A DNA stretch of 11,430 nucleotides from Chloroflexota bacterium (GTDB taxonomy: Bacteria > Chloroflexota > Dehalococcoidia > SM23-28-2 > RBG-16-64-32): positions 1-11,430 of the forward strand of contig VBEI01000069.1 in NCBI GenBank assembly GCA_005882715.1. The letters are read 5' to 3'. The notes under the pieces are model-generated. The model saw nothing but the letters and a program-made list of their open reading frames with translations, had not been told where the DNA came from and did not search any database. Shown here in pieces: positions 1 through 6,309 of the stretch. Within the stretch, counting starts at the first letter, position 1. Each line of letters opens with the position of its first letter. A program made the position numbers and the translations under genes.

Positions 1-240
1 AAGACGGACACCCCACTCGACAAACTGCCCACTCAGTCTGACGGCGCACTCGATGAGGAAGCCCCTGAGCTGGAGCCGATCGACGAGATCAGCGAAATTA
101 ACCCCGCGCAGTCGAAGAGCCTGACTGTTGATCTCGAGGCCGGTAGATACATCCTCGTTTCCAACGTGGGCGAGGAAACAGGTGGCCAAGCAGTGCGGGA
201 CTTCGCGCAGGGAATGGTCACGGAATTTAAGGTCGAGTAG
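1..240 (+). CDS. Cupredoxin-like protein, C-terminal fragment, copper ligands apparently lost
   Basis: The frame is open from the left window edge and ends at TAG 238-240, giving 79 residues; the N-terminus, including any signal peptide, lies outside. The end of the fragment follows the closing beta-strands of small exported blue-copper proteins: LEAGRYILVSNV (residues 45-56), an insert, then FAQGMVTEFKV (68-78). In family members that bind type 1 copper, the strand reads like Y-x-L-x-C-N, followed by a His and then G-M. Here Ser54 stands at the Cys position. Asp67 (in RDFAQGM) stands where the His is expected in the long-insert subfamily. Met72 remains. The acidic linker before it (DEEAPELEPIDEISEI) is typical of these proteins. 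I infer a cupredoxin fold that no longer binds copper in the usual way. The last 14 bp overlap the end of the convergent FMN reductase gene. The fold call is fairly sure; the role is unknown. Confidence 0.6.
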   Translation, partial: KTDTPLDKLPTQSDGALDEEAPELEPIDEISEINPAQSKSLTVDLEAGRYILVSNVGEETGGQAVRDFAQGMVTEFKVE

Positions 241-769
241 GCTCTCGCCCGCTCAGAACAACTGCCCGATCTGCGAGCTCGTTGACCCACTCCCGCAGTC
301 TGGCCGAAGGGCCTCCCTCGACGAATTCGTCGTCGGTCGCATAGATCCCCGCAGCCGGGATGCCTTCCAGGCTCACGAAGAGCGGGCGCAGCCCGTACTC
401 CGGCGAGAGGTAGTGCTCGCGGGCGGTGCCCGTCTGGAGACCAATGCAGAGCTTGCCGTGCAAGTGACTCTGCGGCATCAGATCGAAGAACGCCTTCAGC
501 AGCCCGGAGTAAAGCGCACGGTACGTCGGTGTCGCGGCGATTACGATGCGCGCCCGGCCCACCACCTTGATCGCTTCGTCGACCTCAGGCGATTCACCAC
601 GCGCGAGAAGGGCGTCAGCCGGCAGTGTCGCCAGATCGATCAGCCGCGTCTCGTACCCGCGCTCCGCCAGCGCCTCCAGCGTCAGTTCGGCCAACAACTT
701 AGAACGCGAGCGCGAGCGCGGGCTGCCAGAAATGGCGACCGCCGGAGGCTGGGTGGGTGCTGCGCTCAT
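227..769 (-). CDS. SsuE-like NAD(P)H-dependent FMN reductase
   Basis: This 180-residue protein has the flavodoxin-like fold of the NADPH-dependent FMN reductase family. It would reduce free FMN to FMNH2 in the cytosol. Visible signs are the phosphate-binding loop SGSPR (14-18) after the first beta-strand, TPTYRALYSGLLKAFFD (80-96) matching the SsuE TPVY...SG.LK..LD motif, then HGKLCIGLQTG and a Tyr125-containing segment (PEYGLRPL) that lines up with the SsuE pi-helix region. The length is that of the family. It is the last gene of the operon, 57 bp after the SsuD-like monooxygenase, which needs exactly this product, so the two form a two-component system. No proper Shine-Dalgarno precedes the ATG at 769; the start codon lies inside a small palindromic repeat (765-789). 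The stop overlaps the convergent cupredoxin gene by 14 bp. Which nicotinamide cofactor it prefers cannot be read from the sequence. Confidence 0.88.
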   Translation of the reverse strand: MSAAPTQPPAVAISGSPRSRSRSKLLAELTLEALAERGYETRLIDLATLPADALLARGESPEVDEAIKVVGRARIVIAATPTYRALYSGLLKAFFDLMPQSHLHGKLCIGLQTGTAREHYLSPEYGLRPLFVSLEGIPAAGIYATDDEFVEGGPSARLREWVNELADRAVVLSGREPTRP

Positions 770-789
770 CCTACGAGTGGCTCAGGATG
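765..789. repeat. REP-like palindrome, copy 1 (overlaps ssuE-like start)
   Basis: This 25-bp imperfect palindrome reads, on the minus strand, CATCCTGAG - 8 nt - AGGATGAG. It matches 9164-9188 at 22 of 25 positions by my alignment. The right arm contains the ATG start codon and first Ser codon of the FMN reductase. The other copy sits in the same position relative to the DCC-family gene. Confidence 0.6.
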
Positions 790-826
790 CGCTGTAACGC
801 CCGTATTCTTTCCGCAGAAGTCGTAC

Positions 827-1909
827 CTATGACCCCGTGGCCGCAGCCGCCTCGATGCGCTCGCCGGCGAAGTATGGCATCACGTATTTGCCGAAGCGCT
901 GGGCCTCTTCGAGATGCGGATAGCCCGAGAGGATGAACGTTCCGACCCCCTCATCTACGTATTCCTGAAGCCGCGTAGCCACGATTTCACCCGACCCCAC
1001 GATCGCCGCACCCACTCCGACGCGCGCCTTGCCGATCCCGGTCCAGAGGTTGGGACCGATGATCAAGTCCTCCTTCGCCTGGCGCATCCCCTGCTGCCGC
1101 TTCTCCCCCTCGGAGTCAGTCCGGCTCAGTACCTTGTCCATCGCCGCCTGGAAACCCTCGGGGATATGCGCGATCAGTTCGTCCGCGGCCGCCCAAGCTT
1201 CTGCCTCAGTCTCGCGCACGACGACGTGAATCCGCATGCCGAAGCGTAGCGTCCGACCCACCGCCGCTGCCCTCGCTCTCATATCAGCGATGCGCTCCCG
1301 AACCATCGGTAGAGTTTCCCCCCACAGCAGGTAGACATCGGTCTCTTCCGCGCCCACCTTTTTTGCCGCCTCCGAAGCTCCGCCGAAGTAGAGCGGCGGG
1401 TACGGCCTCTGGTACGGCCTCGGGAAGACATTGCCGCCTTCAATCCGGTAATGCTTGCCCTCGTGGTCCCACCGCGTCTCTTCGGTCCACGCCTTCCGGA
1501 CTACTTGCATGAACTCCTGCGTCCGCACATAGCGCTCGTCGTGGTCCGTGAAATCGCCGTCTGCCGCCAGCTCCGCGGGGTACCCACCCGTCACAACATT
1601 GATCAGCACTCGGCCGCCGGTAAGCTGGTCGAGCGTATTCGACATCTTCGCGGCGAGCGTCGGAGCCACGAACCCCGGGCGCATCGCAACCAGGAACTTG
1701 AGCTTCTCCGTCCGTCCGGCGACGACAGCCGACACCAGCCACGCGTCCTGGCACGTCGTCCCTACGGGCACCAGCGCGAAGCTGAAGCCGACGTCCTCGG
1801 CCGCCTTCGCCACGTCGACCAGATAGTCGAGCGTGGCCGGGCGGGTCGGCGGCCCGATGGCCTCCGAATCGCCCATCGTCGGCAGAAACCACCCGAATTC
1901 GACGTTCAT
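827..1909 (-). CDS. ssuD: SsuD-like FMNH2-dependent (alkanesulfonate) monooxygenase
   Basis: This 360-residue LLM-class flavin monooxygenase uses FMNH2 and O2. The family type member, E. coli SsuD, cleaves alkanesulfonates to aldehyde and sulfite. It is colinear with SsuD: WFLPT near the N-terminus, CQDAWLV, LKFLVAMRP, TGGRVLINVVTGG, YPPLYFGGAS, PNLWTGIG and SGYPHLEEA. All catalytic residues known from SsuD have counterparts: Cys53, Arg226, His228, Arg296 and Tyr330. The start is fixed by a GGAGG at 1917-1921, 7 nt before the ATG. It lies third in the operon, 29 bp after the peroxiredoxin and 57 bp before the SsuE-like reductase. No SsuABC transporter or sulfur regulator is in view, so the real substrate could be another sulfonate, a sulfone or an unrelated compound. 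The family assignment is firm and the substrate is not. Confidence 0.9.
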   Translation of the reverse strand: MNVEFGWFLPTMGDSEAIGPPTRPATLDYLVDVAKAAEDVGFSFALVPVGTTCQDAWLVSAVVAGRTEKLKFLVAMRPGFVAPTLAAKMSNTLDQLTGGRVLINVVTGGYPAELAADGDFTDHDERYVRTQEFMQVVRKAWTEETRWDHEGKHYRIEGGNVFPRPYQRPYPPLYFGGASEAAKKVGAEETDVYLLWGETLPMVRERIADMRARAAAVGRTLRFGMRIHVVVRETEAEAWAAADELIAHIPEGFQAAMDKVLSRTDSEGEKRQQGMRQAKEDLIIGPNLWTGIGKARVGVGAAIVGSGEIVATRLQEYVDEGVGTFILSGYPHLEEAQRFGKYVMPYFAGERIEAAAATGS

Positions 1910-1916
1910 CTCATTG

Positions 1917-1921
1917 CCTCC
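1917..1921 (-). promoter_or_regulatory. Shine-Dalgarno of the ssuD-like gene
   Basis: A perfect GGAGG on the minus strand lies 7 nt before the ATG at 1909, in the 29-bp gap after the peroxiredoxin stop. It decides the start of the monooxygenase. Confidence 0.8.
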
Positions 1922-1938
1922 AGCATTCGGCCGTCTGC

Positions 1939-2400
1939 TTACTTGCCGAGCGCTATAGCGCAGGACTCCACTTCGGGTACCTCAAGGGGCGCGTGGTCAT
2001 CGATGTAGCGAACAATGCCTTCCTTGTCGATGCCGATGACGGCGCGGTGGCTCGCGCCGTTGGGATAAAGGAGCCCATATTGCTGGGAGACGGCCCCGTG
2101 CGGGTAGAAGTCACTCAGGAGAGGGAAGTCGATTCCGCGCTCCTTCTTAAAGGCTTCCAGGGACCATGTGTTATCGACGCTGATGCCGACTACGACCGTG
2201 TCGTCGCCGAAGCGACCCTTTTCGGCCTCGATATTGGTCATCTGCTGAGAGCAAACGCCTGAAAATGCGGCTGGGAAGAAATTGAGTACTACATTCTTGC
2301 CACGCTGGTCGCTGAGCTTGAACTCCGTGTTTCCGGTGCTCCTAAGTTTGAACTCCGGGGCTTCATCTCCCACGTTCAGAGTCTCCGTCTTGTCCGCCAT
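1939..2400 (-). CDS. AhpE-like thiol peroxidase (peroxiredoxin)
   Basis: This 153-residue cytosolic peroxiredoxin of the AhpE/Bcp-like group would reduce H2O2 or organic hydroperoxides. The thioredoxin fold opens with NVGDEAPEFKL (9-19). The active-site loop is NFFPAAFSGVCSQQM, giving Pro43, Ser47 and peroxidatic Cys50 of the P-x3-(T/S)-x2-C motif. Arg119 (SHRAVIGID) supplies the conserved active-site arginine. No Cys lies at the usual Bcp resolving position five residues after Cys50. The only other Cys is Cys147 near the C-terminus, so it is either a 1-Cys enzyme or uses Cys147. The ATG has a GGAGG 4 nt upstream, squeezed into the 10-bp gap after the PEP-utilizing gene. Its place just before the flavin monooxygenase suggests it removes peroxide formed when reduced flavin autoxidises; that is inference. 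Confidence 0.88.
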   Translation of the reverse strand: MADKTETLNVGDEAPEFKLRSTGNTEFKLSDQRGKNVVLNFFPAAFSGVCSQQMTNIEAEKGRFGDDTVVVGISVDNTWSLEAFKKERGIDFPLLSDFYPHGAVSQQYGLLYPNGASHRAVIGIDKEGIVRYIDDHAPLEVPEVESCAIALGK

Positions 2401-2404
2401 TGTT

Positions 2405-2409
2405 CCTCC
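2405..2409 (-). promoter_or_regulatory. Shine-Dalgarno of the peroxiredoxin gene
   Basis: GGAGG on the minus strand lies 4 nt before the ATG at 2400. It fills most of the 10-bp gap after the upstream stop codon (2411-2413), which fits translation from one polycistronic mRNA. Confidence 0.75.
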
Positions 2410-2410
2410 T

Positions 2411-4003
2411 TCAACTCAAGATTCGAACGGTACCGTTGCTGCCGTCCACTTCCACCGGCTGGCCGTCACGGATCAGGCGTGTGGCGTTCTCGACGCAGAG
2501 AACGGCTGGGAGCCCGTACTCTCGCGCCGTGACGGCGGCATGACTGAGGATGCCTCCTGTTTCCGTGACGACCGCCGAAGCGACGGCGAAAAGAGGCGTC
2601 CACGGAGGCATCGTCGTGCGCGTGACGAGCACGTCGCCGGGCTGGAAGCGCCCCGCCTCGTTCAGCGTCGCGAGGACCCGCGCCGGCCCGCGGCCGACTC
2701 CGGCGGACGCCCCGTTGCCCTTCAGCTCGCCGGGGCGGTCAGAGCGTAGTTTGTGCGTGCCCCAAAAGCGGTCCGGATCTTCACCCTGGCCTGTCACCTG
2801 CGTCGGAGGGGGCGCGCCGACTGTCTGGGGCGGCGTGAACTGCGCCCAGCGCGCCATCTCCATCCGCCTCTCTTCCGCCAACGCCGTCATTCCCTCACCG
2901 CTTCCCAGCAGTGCTCGACGCAGCTCATCGCGCCGCAGGTAGAAGACGTCCGCTGGGTCGGCAAGAGCACCGGCGGAGGTCAACCGGCGCCCGGCCGCAA
3001 GCACGAGACGGCGGGGCAGTACGCCCACGCGCTGGTCGATGTAATAGTTGTGGTCTTCGAGGATCGGCACGACATCCACCGCCGCGTCGATGGCGGCCTG
3101 GAGACGCTGTCGCTGGTCCGGCTCGAGCGCCGCCATCGTTTCGGCGACATATCGCTCTCGCTCCTCCGTCTGCTTGCCCTGCTCCGCCGCAAAGTCGTAG
3201 TCAGGCATGGCCATAAAGGCCCGCACTTGGTCAAGAGGCACAGACGGGTCTTCGAACCATGTCGGCGCGCTGAATTCGAACAGGCCGGACCGCCAGCCGA
3301 ACACGTCCAGGTAAGTCCGGAATTCCTCGACGAACGGCTCCGCCGCGGGCTTGTCGGCCAGCGCAGCCAACTGCTTGTCAGCGGGAGCACCCGCCAGCGT
3401 CAGCAAGTTCTCGCGGGCTTCAGGGATTGACGCGGCAAGACGGCTGAGCCGCCAGAGCGCCTCTCCCGCCTCGACACTCTTGTTGCCGTACCCCTGCACA
3501 AGTCTGAGGGCTGCGAGGTCGTCGCCGCCGGTCAGCTCCTGGACCGTACCAATCAAGTTGAGCATGCCCATCCACCAGGGCAGGTTCGCGATGGTGTGCA
3601 GCTGTCCGCAGCGCAGCCGCACATCCACGAGGCGGTCGAGTTCAGCAACGAGCTCGTCCGCGGACAGCGAGTCGAAGTCCGTCGTCAGGTAATGTTCATC
3701 GAACCCGCGCACCTCGGGGATGATCTCCTCACGCCAGCGCCGCGCTCCCGCATGAATGGCTTCGACCGGGACCGGCCCGGGCGCGCTCGGCGGCATTGCC
3801 GGCTGATGCATGTACACGTAATAGTTCTGATGGCAGAGCCGGAGCATGCCGAAGCCGCGAATGAACGGCTCCATATACAGGTCGTAGCTCAGCGGCGTCG
3901 TCACGTCCGGGGTATGCATCGGGTCGAAACGCCAGGTAAGGTTAGCGTCCACTGGGCTGTCCCAATGCAGCGGGAACTCAGTCGCTCTGGTCTCGGTCGT
4001 CAA
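2411..4003 (-). CDS. PEP-utilizing enzyme, mobile (swivel) domain protein without ATP-grasp domain
   Basis: This 530-residue protein ends in a PEP-utilizing mobile domain (about 440-530). The swivel signature is clear: VTETGGILSHAAVTAREYG with the phosphate-carrying His488, preceded by TRTTMPPWTPLFAVASAVV and followed by DGQPVEVDGSNGTV. The first 440 residues are mostly helical and start with a segment like FPLHWDSPVDANLTW. They resemble the substrate-binding region that precedes the swivel domain in rifampin phosphotransferase and in the large subunit of phenylphosphate synthase. The N-terminal ATP-grasp (PPDK_N) domain is absent here and nowhere else in the window. The start is TTG at 4003: an in-frame TGA lies two codons upstream, GAGGGTGA is close before it, and the next Met (29) would cut conserved sequence. 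It is first in the operon, 10 bp before the peroxiredoxin. The likely role is phosphoryl transfer to an unknown small molecule with a separately encoded ATP-binding partner. A non-catalytic role is possible. Confidence 0.82.
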   Translation of the reverse strand: MTTETRATEFPLHWDSPVDANLTWRFDPMHTPDVTTPLSYDLYMEPFIRGFGMLRLCHQNYYVYMHQPAMPPSAPGPVPVEAIHAGARRWREEIIPEVRGFDEHYLTTDFDSLSADELVAELDRLVDVRLRCGQLHTIANLPWWMGMLNLIGTVQELTGGDDLAALRLVQGYGNKSVEAGEALWRLSRLAASIPEARENLLTLAGAPADKQLAALADKPAAEPFVEEFRTYLDVFGWRSGLFEFSAPTWFEDPSVPLDQVRAFMAMPDYDFAAEQGKQTEERERYVAETMAALEPDQRQRLQAAIDAAVDVVPILEDHNYYIDQRVGVLPRRLVLAAGRRLTSAGALADPADVFYLRRDELRRALLGSGEGMTALAEERRMEMARWAQFTPPQTVGAPPPTQVTGQGEDPDRFWGTHKLRSDRPGELKGNGASAGVGRGPARVLATLNEAGRFQPGDVLVTRTTMPPWTPLFAVASAVVTETGGILSHAAVTAREYGLPAVLCVENATRLIRDGQPVEVDGSNGTVRILS

Positions 4004-4067
4004 TCTTCACCCTCTGGGCAGTCGGCGAGCGGGCCATAGCCTCGCTCGTTTTGGCGTGCGAGATGCC

Positions 4068-4076
4068 ATCATACCA
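4068..4076 (-). promoter_or_regulatory. Candidate extended -10 promoter of the swivel/peroxiredoxin/monooxygenase operon
   Basis: On the minus strand TGGTATGAT forms an extended -10 box (TGn plus TATGAT), starting in the last codons of the upstream membrane gene. No good -35 is visible, as expected for extended -10 promoters. Transcription would start near 4061 and leave a leader of about 57 nt before the TTG at 4003. Read-through from the membrane gene is also possible. Confidence 0.4.
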
Positions 4077-4904
4077 TCAGTTCGGAACGGCTGAGACGAA
4101 CAAAAGACCCTTCGCCAGCACCTCGCCGGACAGCACCAGCGCCATCGCGATGTAGAGCAGGCCGGTAGCCGACTGCATTGCCCGAACGCCGCTCGAGTCG
4201 TACGCCATCCACGCCAGAAGCATCGGGAACGCCAGCCCACCTCCCACGCGCATCCAGAAGAACGGGTTCTCCAGGATCGGAGTGTCAACCGCGTTCGCGA
4301 TCGTATCGCGCGGGAGAGCGAGCGCTGGGATGATCAACAGGGCTTGCACGCCCATCGCCAGCAGTAAAAAGAACGTCATTTCGCGCAGCGGCCGTTCTGG
4401 AAGCCGCGGCGTGACGAGGTACCAGTGCCCGAGCACCATCCCCATCGATACCGCGCCGACGACCAGTCCGCCGACAACAAATGCCAGAAGCGTCCCGACG
4501 TACCCCCAGGTGGGCAGCGCGAATACCTGCGCGAGAAAGCCGATGGCCGCCAGCCCGGCAAGCGACGCCGCTCCCCCCGCCACCAGGCTCGGCAGGCGTG
4601 ATTCGCGGATTGTCAATAGGGCGTAGGGCAGCGAAAGCAACGCGACCAGCGCAAGCGCCACGCGCGCCTCCAGCATATACGAGGGATCCAGCGGATAACC
4701 GTCCACTTCTTTGTCGACGGTCAGCTTCGCGGCTAGCCAGAACGTCAGGACTGCCATCACCGCAACCATTCCTGCCCCGAACTTCACGAAGGAAGCCGCC
4801 GATTGGCCCCGAACGTGCGCCGCCCACAGCACCCACAGGCCACCGACTGTGAACTCGACGAGGACGATCAGCAGGGTGAAGGGAAGAGCCTGTGCGCTGA
4901 TCAC
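4077..4904 (-). CDS. Eight-helix integral membrane protein of unknown function
   Basis: I do not recognise this family with certainty. From the GTG at 4904 it has 275 residues and about eight hydrophobic helices (about 6-29, 39-61, 80-99, 107-130, 135-164, 174-197, 215-235, 245-272). The fifth ends with GHWYLVTPRLPERPLR, containing His160. The last contains SGEVLAKGLLF with Glu261 inside the membrane. A weak resemblance of that last helix to the end of NrfD/DmsC-type quinol membrane subunits is noted but is not enough to assign it. The frame extends upstream to a TTG at 4943. That TTG fits better as the -35 box (TTGACC) of a promoter whose -10 lies 9 nt before the GTG. Starting at GTG also removes a basic, Tyr-rich stretch and lets the protein begin directly with its first membrane helix. 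No Shine-Dalgarno is present. The downstream operon follows after 73 bp. Confidence 0.75.
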   Translation of the reverse strand: MISAQALPFTLLIVLVEFTVGGLWVLWAAHVRGQSAASFVKFGAGMVAVMAVLTFWLAAKLTVDKEVDGYPLDPSYMLEARVALALVALLSLPYALLTIRESRLPSLVAGGAASLAGLAAIGFLAQVFALPTWGYVGTLLAFVVGGLVVGAVSMGMVLGHWYLVTPRLPERPLREMTFFLLLAMGVQALLIIPALALPRDTIANAVDTPILENPFFWMRVGGGLAFPMLLAWMAYDSSGVRAMQSATGLLYIAMALVLSGEVLAKGLLFVSAVPN

Positions 4905-4913
4905 GGCGTAATA

Positions 4914-4943
4914 ATGATATTTGGGCCGGCGGCAGAGGGTCAA
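4914..4943 (-). promoter_or_regulatory. Strong sigma70-type promoter for the membrane protein (leaderless)
   Basis: On the minus strand TTGACC (4943-4938), an 18-bp spacer and TATCAT (4919-4914) match the -35/-10 consensus at five of six positions each. The GTG start codon begins 9 nt after the -10 box, so the mRNA would carry only about 2-3 nt before it. This is the best promoter match I found in the window. Confidence 0.6.
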
Positions 4944-4959
4944 AGGCTGCAGGCCGCGC

Positions 4960-4965
4960 TAAAAT
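4960..4965 (+). promoter_or_regulatory. Candidate -10 box of the DinB-like gene (leaderless)
   Basis: TAAAAT ends 6 nt before the ATG at 4972, which would put the transcription start on or next to the start codon. There is no Shine-Dalgarno and no clear -35. The divergent promoter of the membrane gene lies directly to the left. Confidence 0.45.
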
Positions 4966-4971
4966 AGCCCC

Positions 4972-5463
4972 ATGCTTCTGCGGCAAAGCGATAGCTCCGG
5001 CTGGGTGCTCAAGGCCCTGCGCGAATGCGCGAATACAGTCGTCAGGGAGCTGTCAGCTCTTGACGAGGATGAGCTCCTGCACTCGCCAATTGAAGGCGAT
5101 TGGTGCCTTAAGGAGATCGCCGCCCACTTGAGGGATGCCGAAGAGCTGGCGTTGCGCCAGATGAACGCCATCGCGGAACGCGCGCGACGTCCCCTTCCCG
5201 CGTGGGACATCGATCTGCTGCCCGCTGAGCGGAACTATCGCTCAGCCGACCTCGGCGATCTGCTCGCCGAGCTACGTGACCTGCGTCAGGAAACCACGTA
5301 CCTCCTCTGGGGCCTCGATGATGCCGATTGGCAGGAAAGTGCGGAGCACCCCTACCGCGGACGAATCAGTATCGAAACGCTCGCCCGCGAGCTGGCACAG
5401 CACGACCTCGAGCACCTCGCGGAAGTCCGCCGCCTGAAGGCCACGCTGTGCGCCGAAGACTGA
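4972..5463 (+). CDS. DinB-like four-helix metal-site protein
   Basis: This 163-residue protein fits the DinB/YfiT superfamily of four-helix bundles, many of which bind a divalent metal through three histidines. The expected pattern is present: DWCLKEIAAHLRDAEE in the second helix gives His52, and ELAQHDLEHLAEVRRL in the last helix gives His144 and His148. The opening helix (about residues 12-30), the SPIEGDWCLKE loop and the total length fit. Known members include bacillithiol- or mycothiol-dependent transferases and many uncharacterised proteins, so the substrate is unknown; it acts in the cytosol. It is transcribed alone, divergent from the membrane gene (67 bp between start codons when that gene starts at 4904) and convergent with the flavin-reductase gene 49 bp downstream. 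No ribosome-binding site precedes the ATG; a -10-like TAAAAT sits 6 nt upstream. Confidence 0.82.
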   Translation: MLLRQSDSSGWVLKALRECANTVVRELSALDEDELLHSPIEGDWCLKEIAAHLRDAEELALRQMNAIAERARRPLPAWDIDLLPAERNYRSADLGDLLAELRDLRQETTYLLWGLDDADWQESAEHPYRGRISIETLARELAQHDLEHLAEVRRLKATLCAED

Positions 5464-5512
5464 CAGCAGAGATCCCCCACAGCGACGGACTACGCAGGGC
5501 GCCCTCCGACCG

Positions 5513-6043
5513 CTAGCCGCTATAAGTCCAGCCGGTGTACGTCGATGTCATCGGCTCCGCCTCGCGCTCGACGCGCCCGTCCAGAACCCGGCCGACAACC
5601 AACGTGTGGTCACCGATTTCGACGTACTGCTCGGCCTCGCACTCGAACCAGGCCAATGCCGCGTCCAGCACTGGGCAGCCACGCTCTGTCAGCCGGTGGT
5701 CTAGGCCATCGAGCTTGTAGTGTTCGGCCGTCGCCTCGGGCCCCTCGCGTCCCTGCACCTTCGTCCCGCTGTGCGGCTGCGCGAACGGGCGCGCCAGCTC
5801 CATGCTCTCCTTGTCCGCGGCGAGCAGGTTCACGCTGAAGACGCCGTGCTTGCGCACGTTGCCCAACGTGTGCGCGTCGTTCTCAAACGCCACACCGACG
5901 AGCCTCGGATTGAACGACAACTGCATCACCCAGTCCGCCATCATGCCGTTCACCTTCTCGCCCTCTGCCTCCCTCGAGCCGATGATGTACAGTCCGTAAG
6001 GCAGCTCGTGCATCACGCGCGCGACCGGGTCTTCAGCAATCAC
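5513..6043 (-). CDS. Flavin reductase-like FMN-binding split-barrel protein
   Basis: This 176-residue protein has the flavin reductase-like split-barrel domain, found in reductase partners of flavin monooxygenases and in related FMN proteins. Signs are the opening DPVARVMHELPYGLYIIGSR, MADWVMQLSFNPRLVGVAF (strand pair at the FMN site), THLGNV-like HTLGNVRKHGVFSVNLL, and the late EIGDHTLVVGRVLDG, where the usual GDH motif is clear. The start is GTG at 6043, which overlaps the TGA of the preceding small gene as GTGA. Translation is therefore probably coupled to that gene, and no separate Shine-Dalgarno is obvious. A start at Met11 would lose conserved residues. It is the last gene of the yyaL-HEPN-small protein cluster. 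It is a second flavin reductase in the window, unrelated in fold to the SsuE-like one. Its partner enzyme, if any, is not seen. Confidence 0.85.
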   Translation of the reverse strand: MIAEDPVARVMHELPYGLYIIGSREAEGEKVNGMMADWVMQLSFNPRLVGVAFENDAHTLGNVRKHGVFSVNLLAADKESMELARPFAQPHSGTKVQGREGPEATAEHYKLDGLDHRLTERGCPVLDAALAWFECEAEQYVEIGDHTLVVGRVLDGRVEREAEPMTSTYTGWTYSG

Positions 6044-6303
6044 GAGTCGCGGTGTAGCCTTCGCCCGAGCGGGAGCACATGGATGTGGATGCCTGATTCA
6101 AGCAAAATGTCGGTCGTTCGGTCTCCGAGTAGCTCGAGGACAGGCCACATGTCGGTGAAGCCCCCATATACGTCTAGGTCGTACTCCTTTGGCGCCCTCT
6201 TGTAGAATTCGAACTCGGCGTCCGGAACACCACGACGGATTAGTTCCTTCAGTTCTTCCGCGTACTCCTCCACTGTCCGCCTTCTCTGTCGCGTCGTAGC
6301 CAT
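6040..6303 (-). CDS. Small protein, probable degenerate MNT-type antitoxin partner of HEPN
   Basis: This 87-residue protein appears to have the order helix (RTVEEYAEELKELIRRG, 9-25), two strands (FEFYKRA and YDLDVYGGF) and two helices ending in TTDILLESGIHIHVLPLG. This order, and the final I-L-L-E-x-G-I-x-I-x-V-L-P-L, recall minimal nucleotidyltransferases (MNT) that pair with HEPN proteins. The catalytic GS-x-A-R-G loop is missing: the alignable stretch reads FEFYKRAPKE, and only a YDLDV remains of the usual SDID. I infer a non-catalytic MNT-fold antitoxin or a different small partner family; this is not proven. It has a GGAGAGG 8 nt before its ATG, inside the end of the HEPN gene, whose stop is 6 nt away. 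Its own TGA overlaps the GTG of the flavin reductase. The ORF is clearly real by its tight packing. Confidence 0.6.
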   Translation of the reverse strand: MATTRQRRRTVEEYAEELKELIRRGVPDAEFEFYKRAPKEYDLDVYGGFTDMWPVLELLGDRTTDILLESGIHIHVLPLGRRLHRDS

Positions 6304-6309
6304 GATTCG

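Noticed and set aside
700..720. Short GCGAGC tandem repeat
   Set aside because: It encodes the Ser-Arg run (SRSRS) after the SGSPR loop in the FMN reductase; this is local codon repetition, not a CRISPR or regulatory array.
128..832. Long plus-strand open frame (234 codons)
   Set aside because: It runs antisense through the FMN reductase gene and its sequence is Arg-rich and shows no family pattern; it is a high-GC shadow frame.
1451..2008. Plus-strand open frame (185 codons) opposite ssuD and the peroxiredoxin
   Set aside because: The opposite strand carries two well-recognised genes with ribosome-binding sites; the frame has the His/Arg-rich composition of a shadow.
2753..3430. Plus-strand open frame of 225 codons opposite the swivel-domain gene
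   Set aside because: Antisense shadow of a gene with a clear swivel motif.
5464..5512. Possible bidirectional terminator between the convergent DinB-like and flavin-reductase genes
   Set aside because: I found no stable stem followed by a T-run on either strand in these 49 bp.
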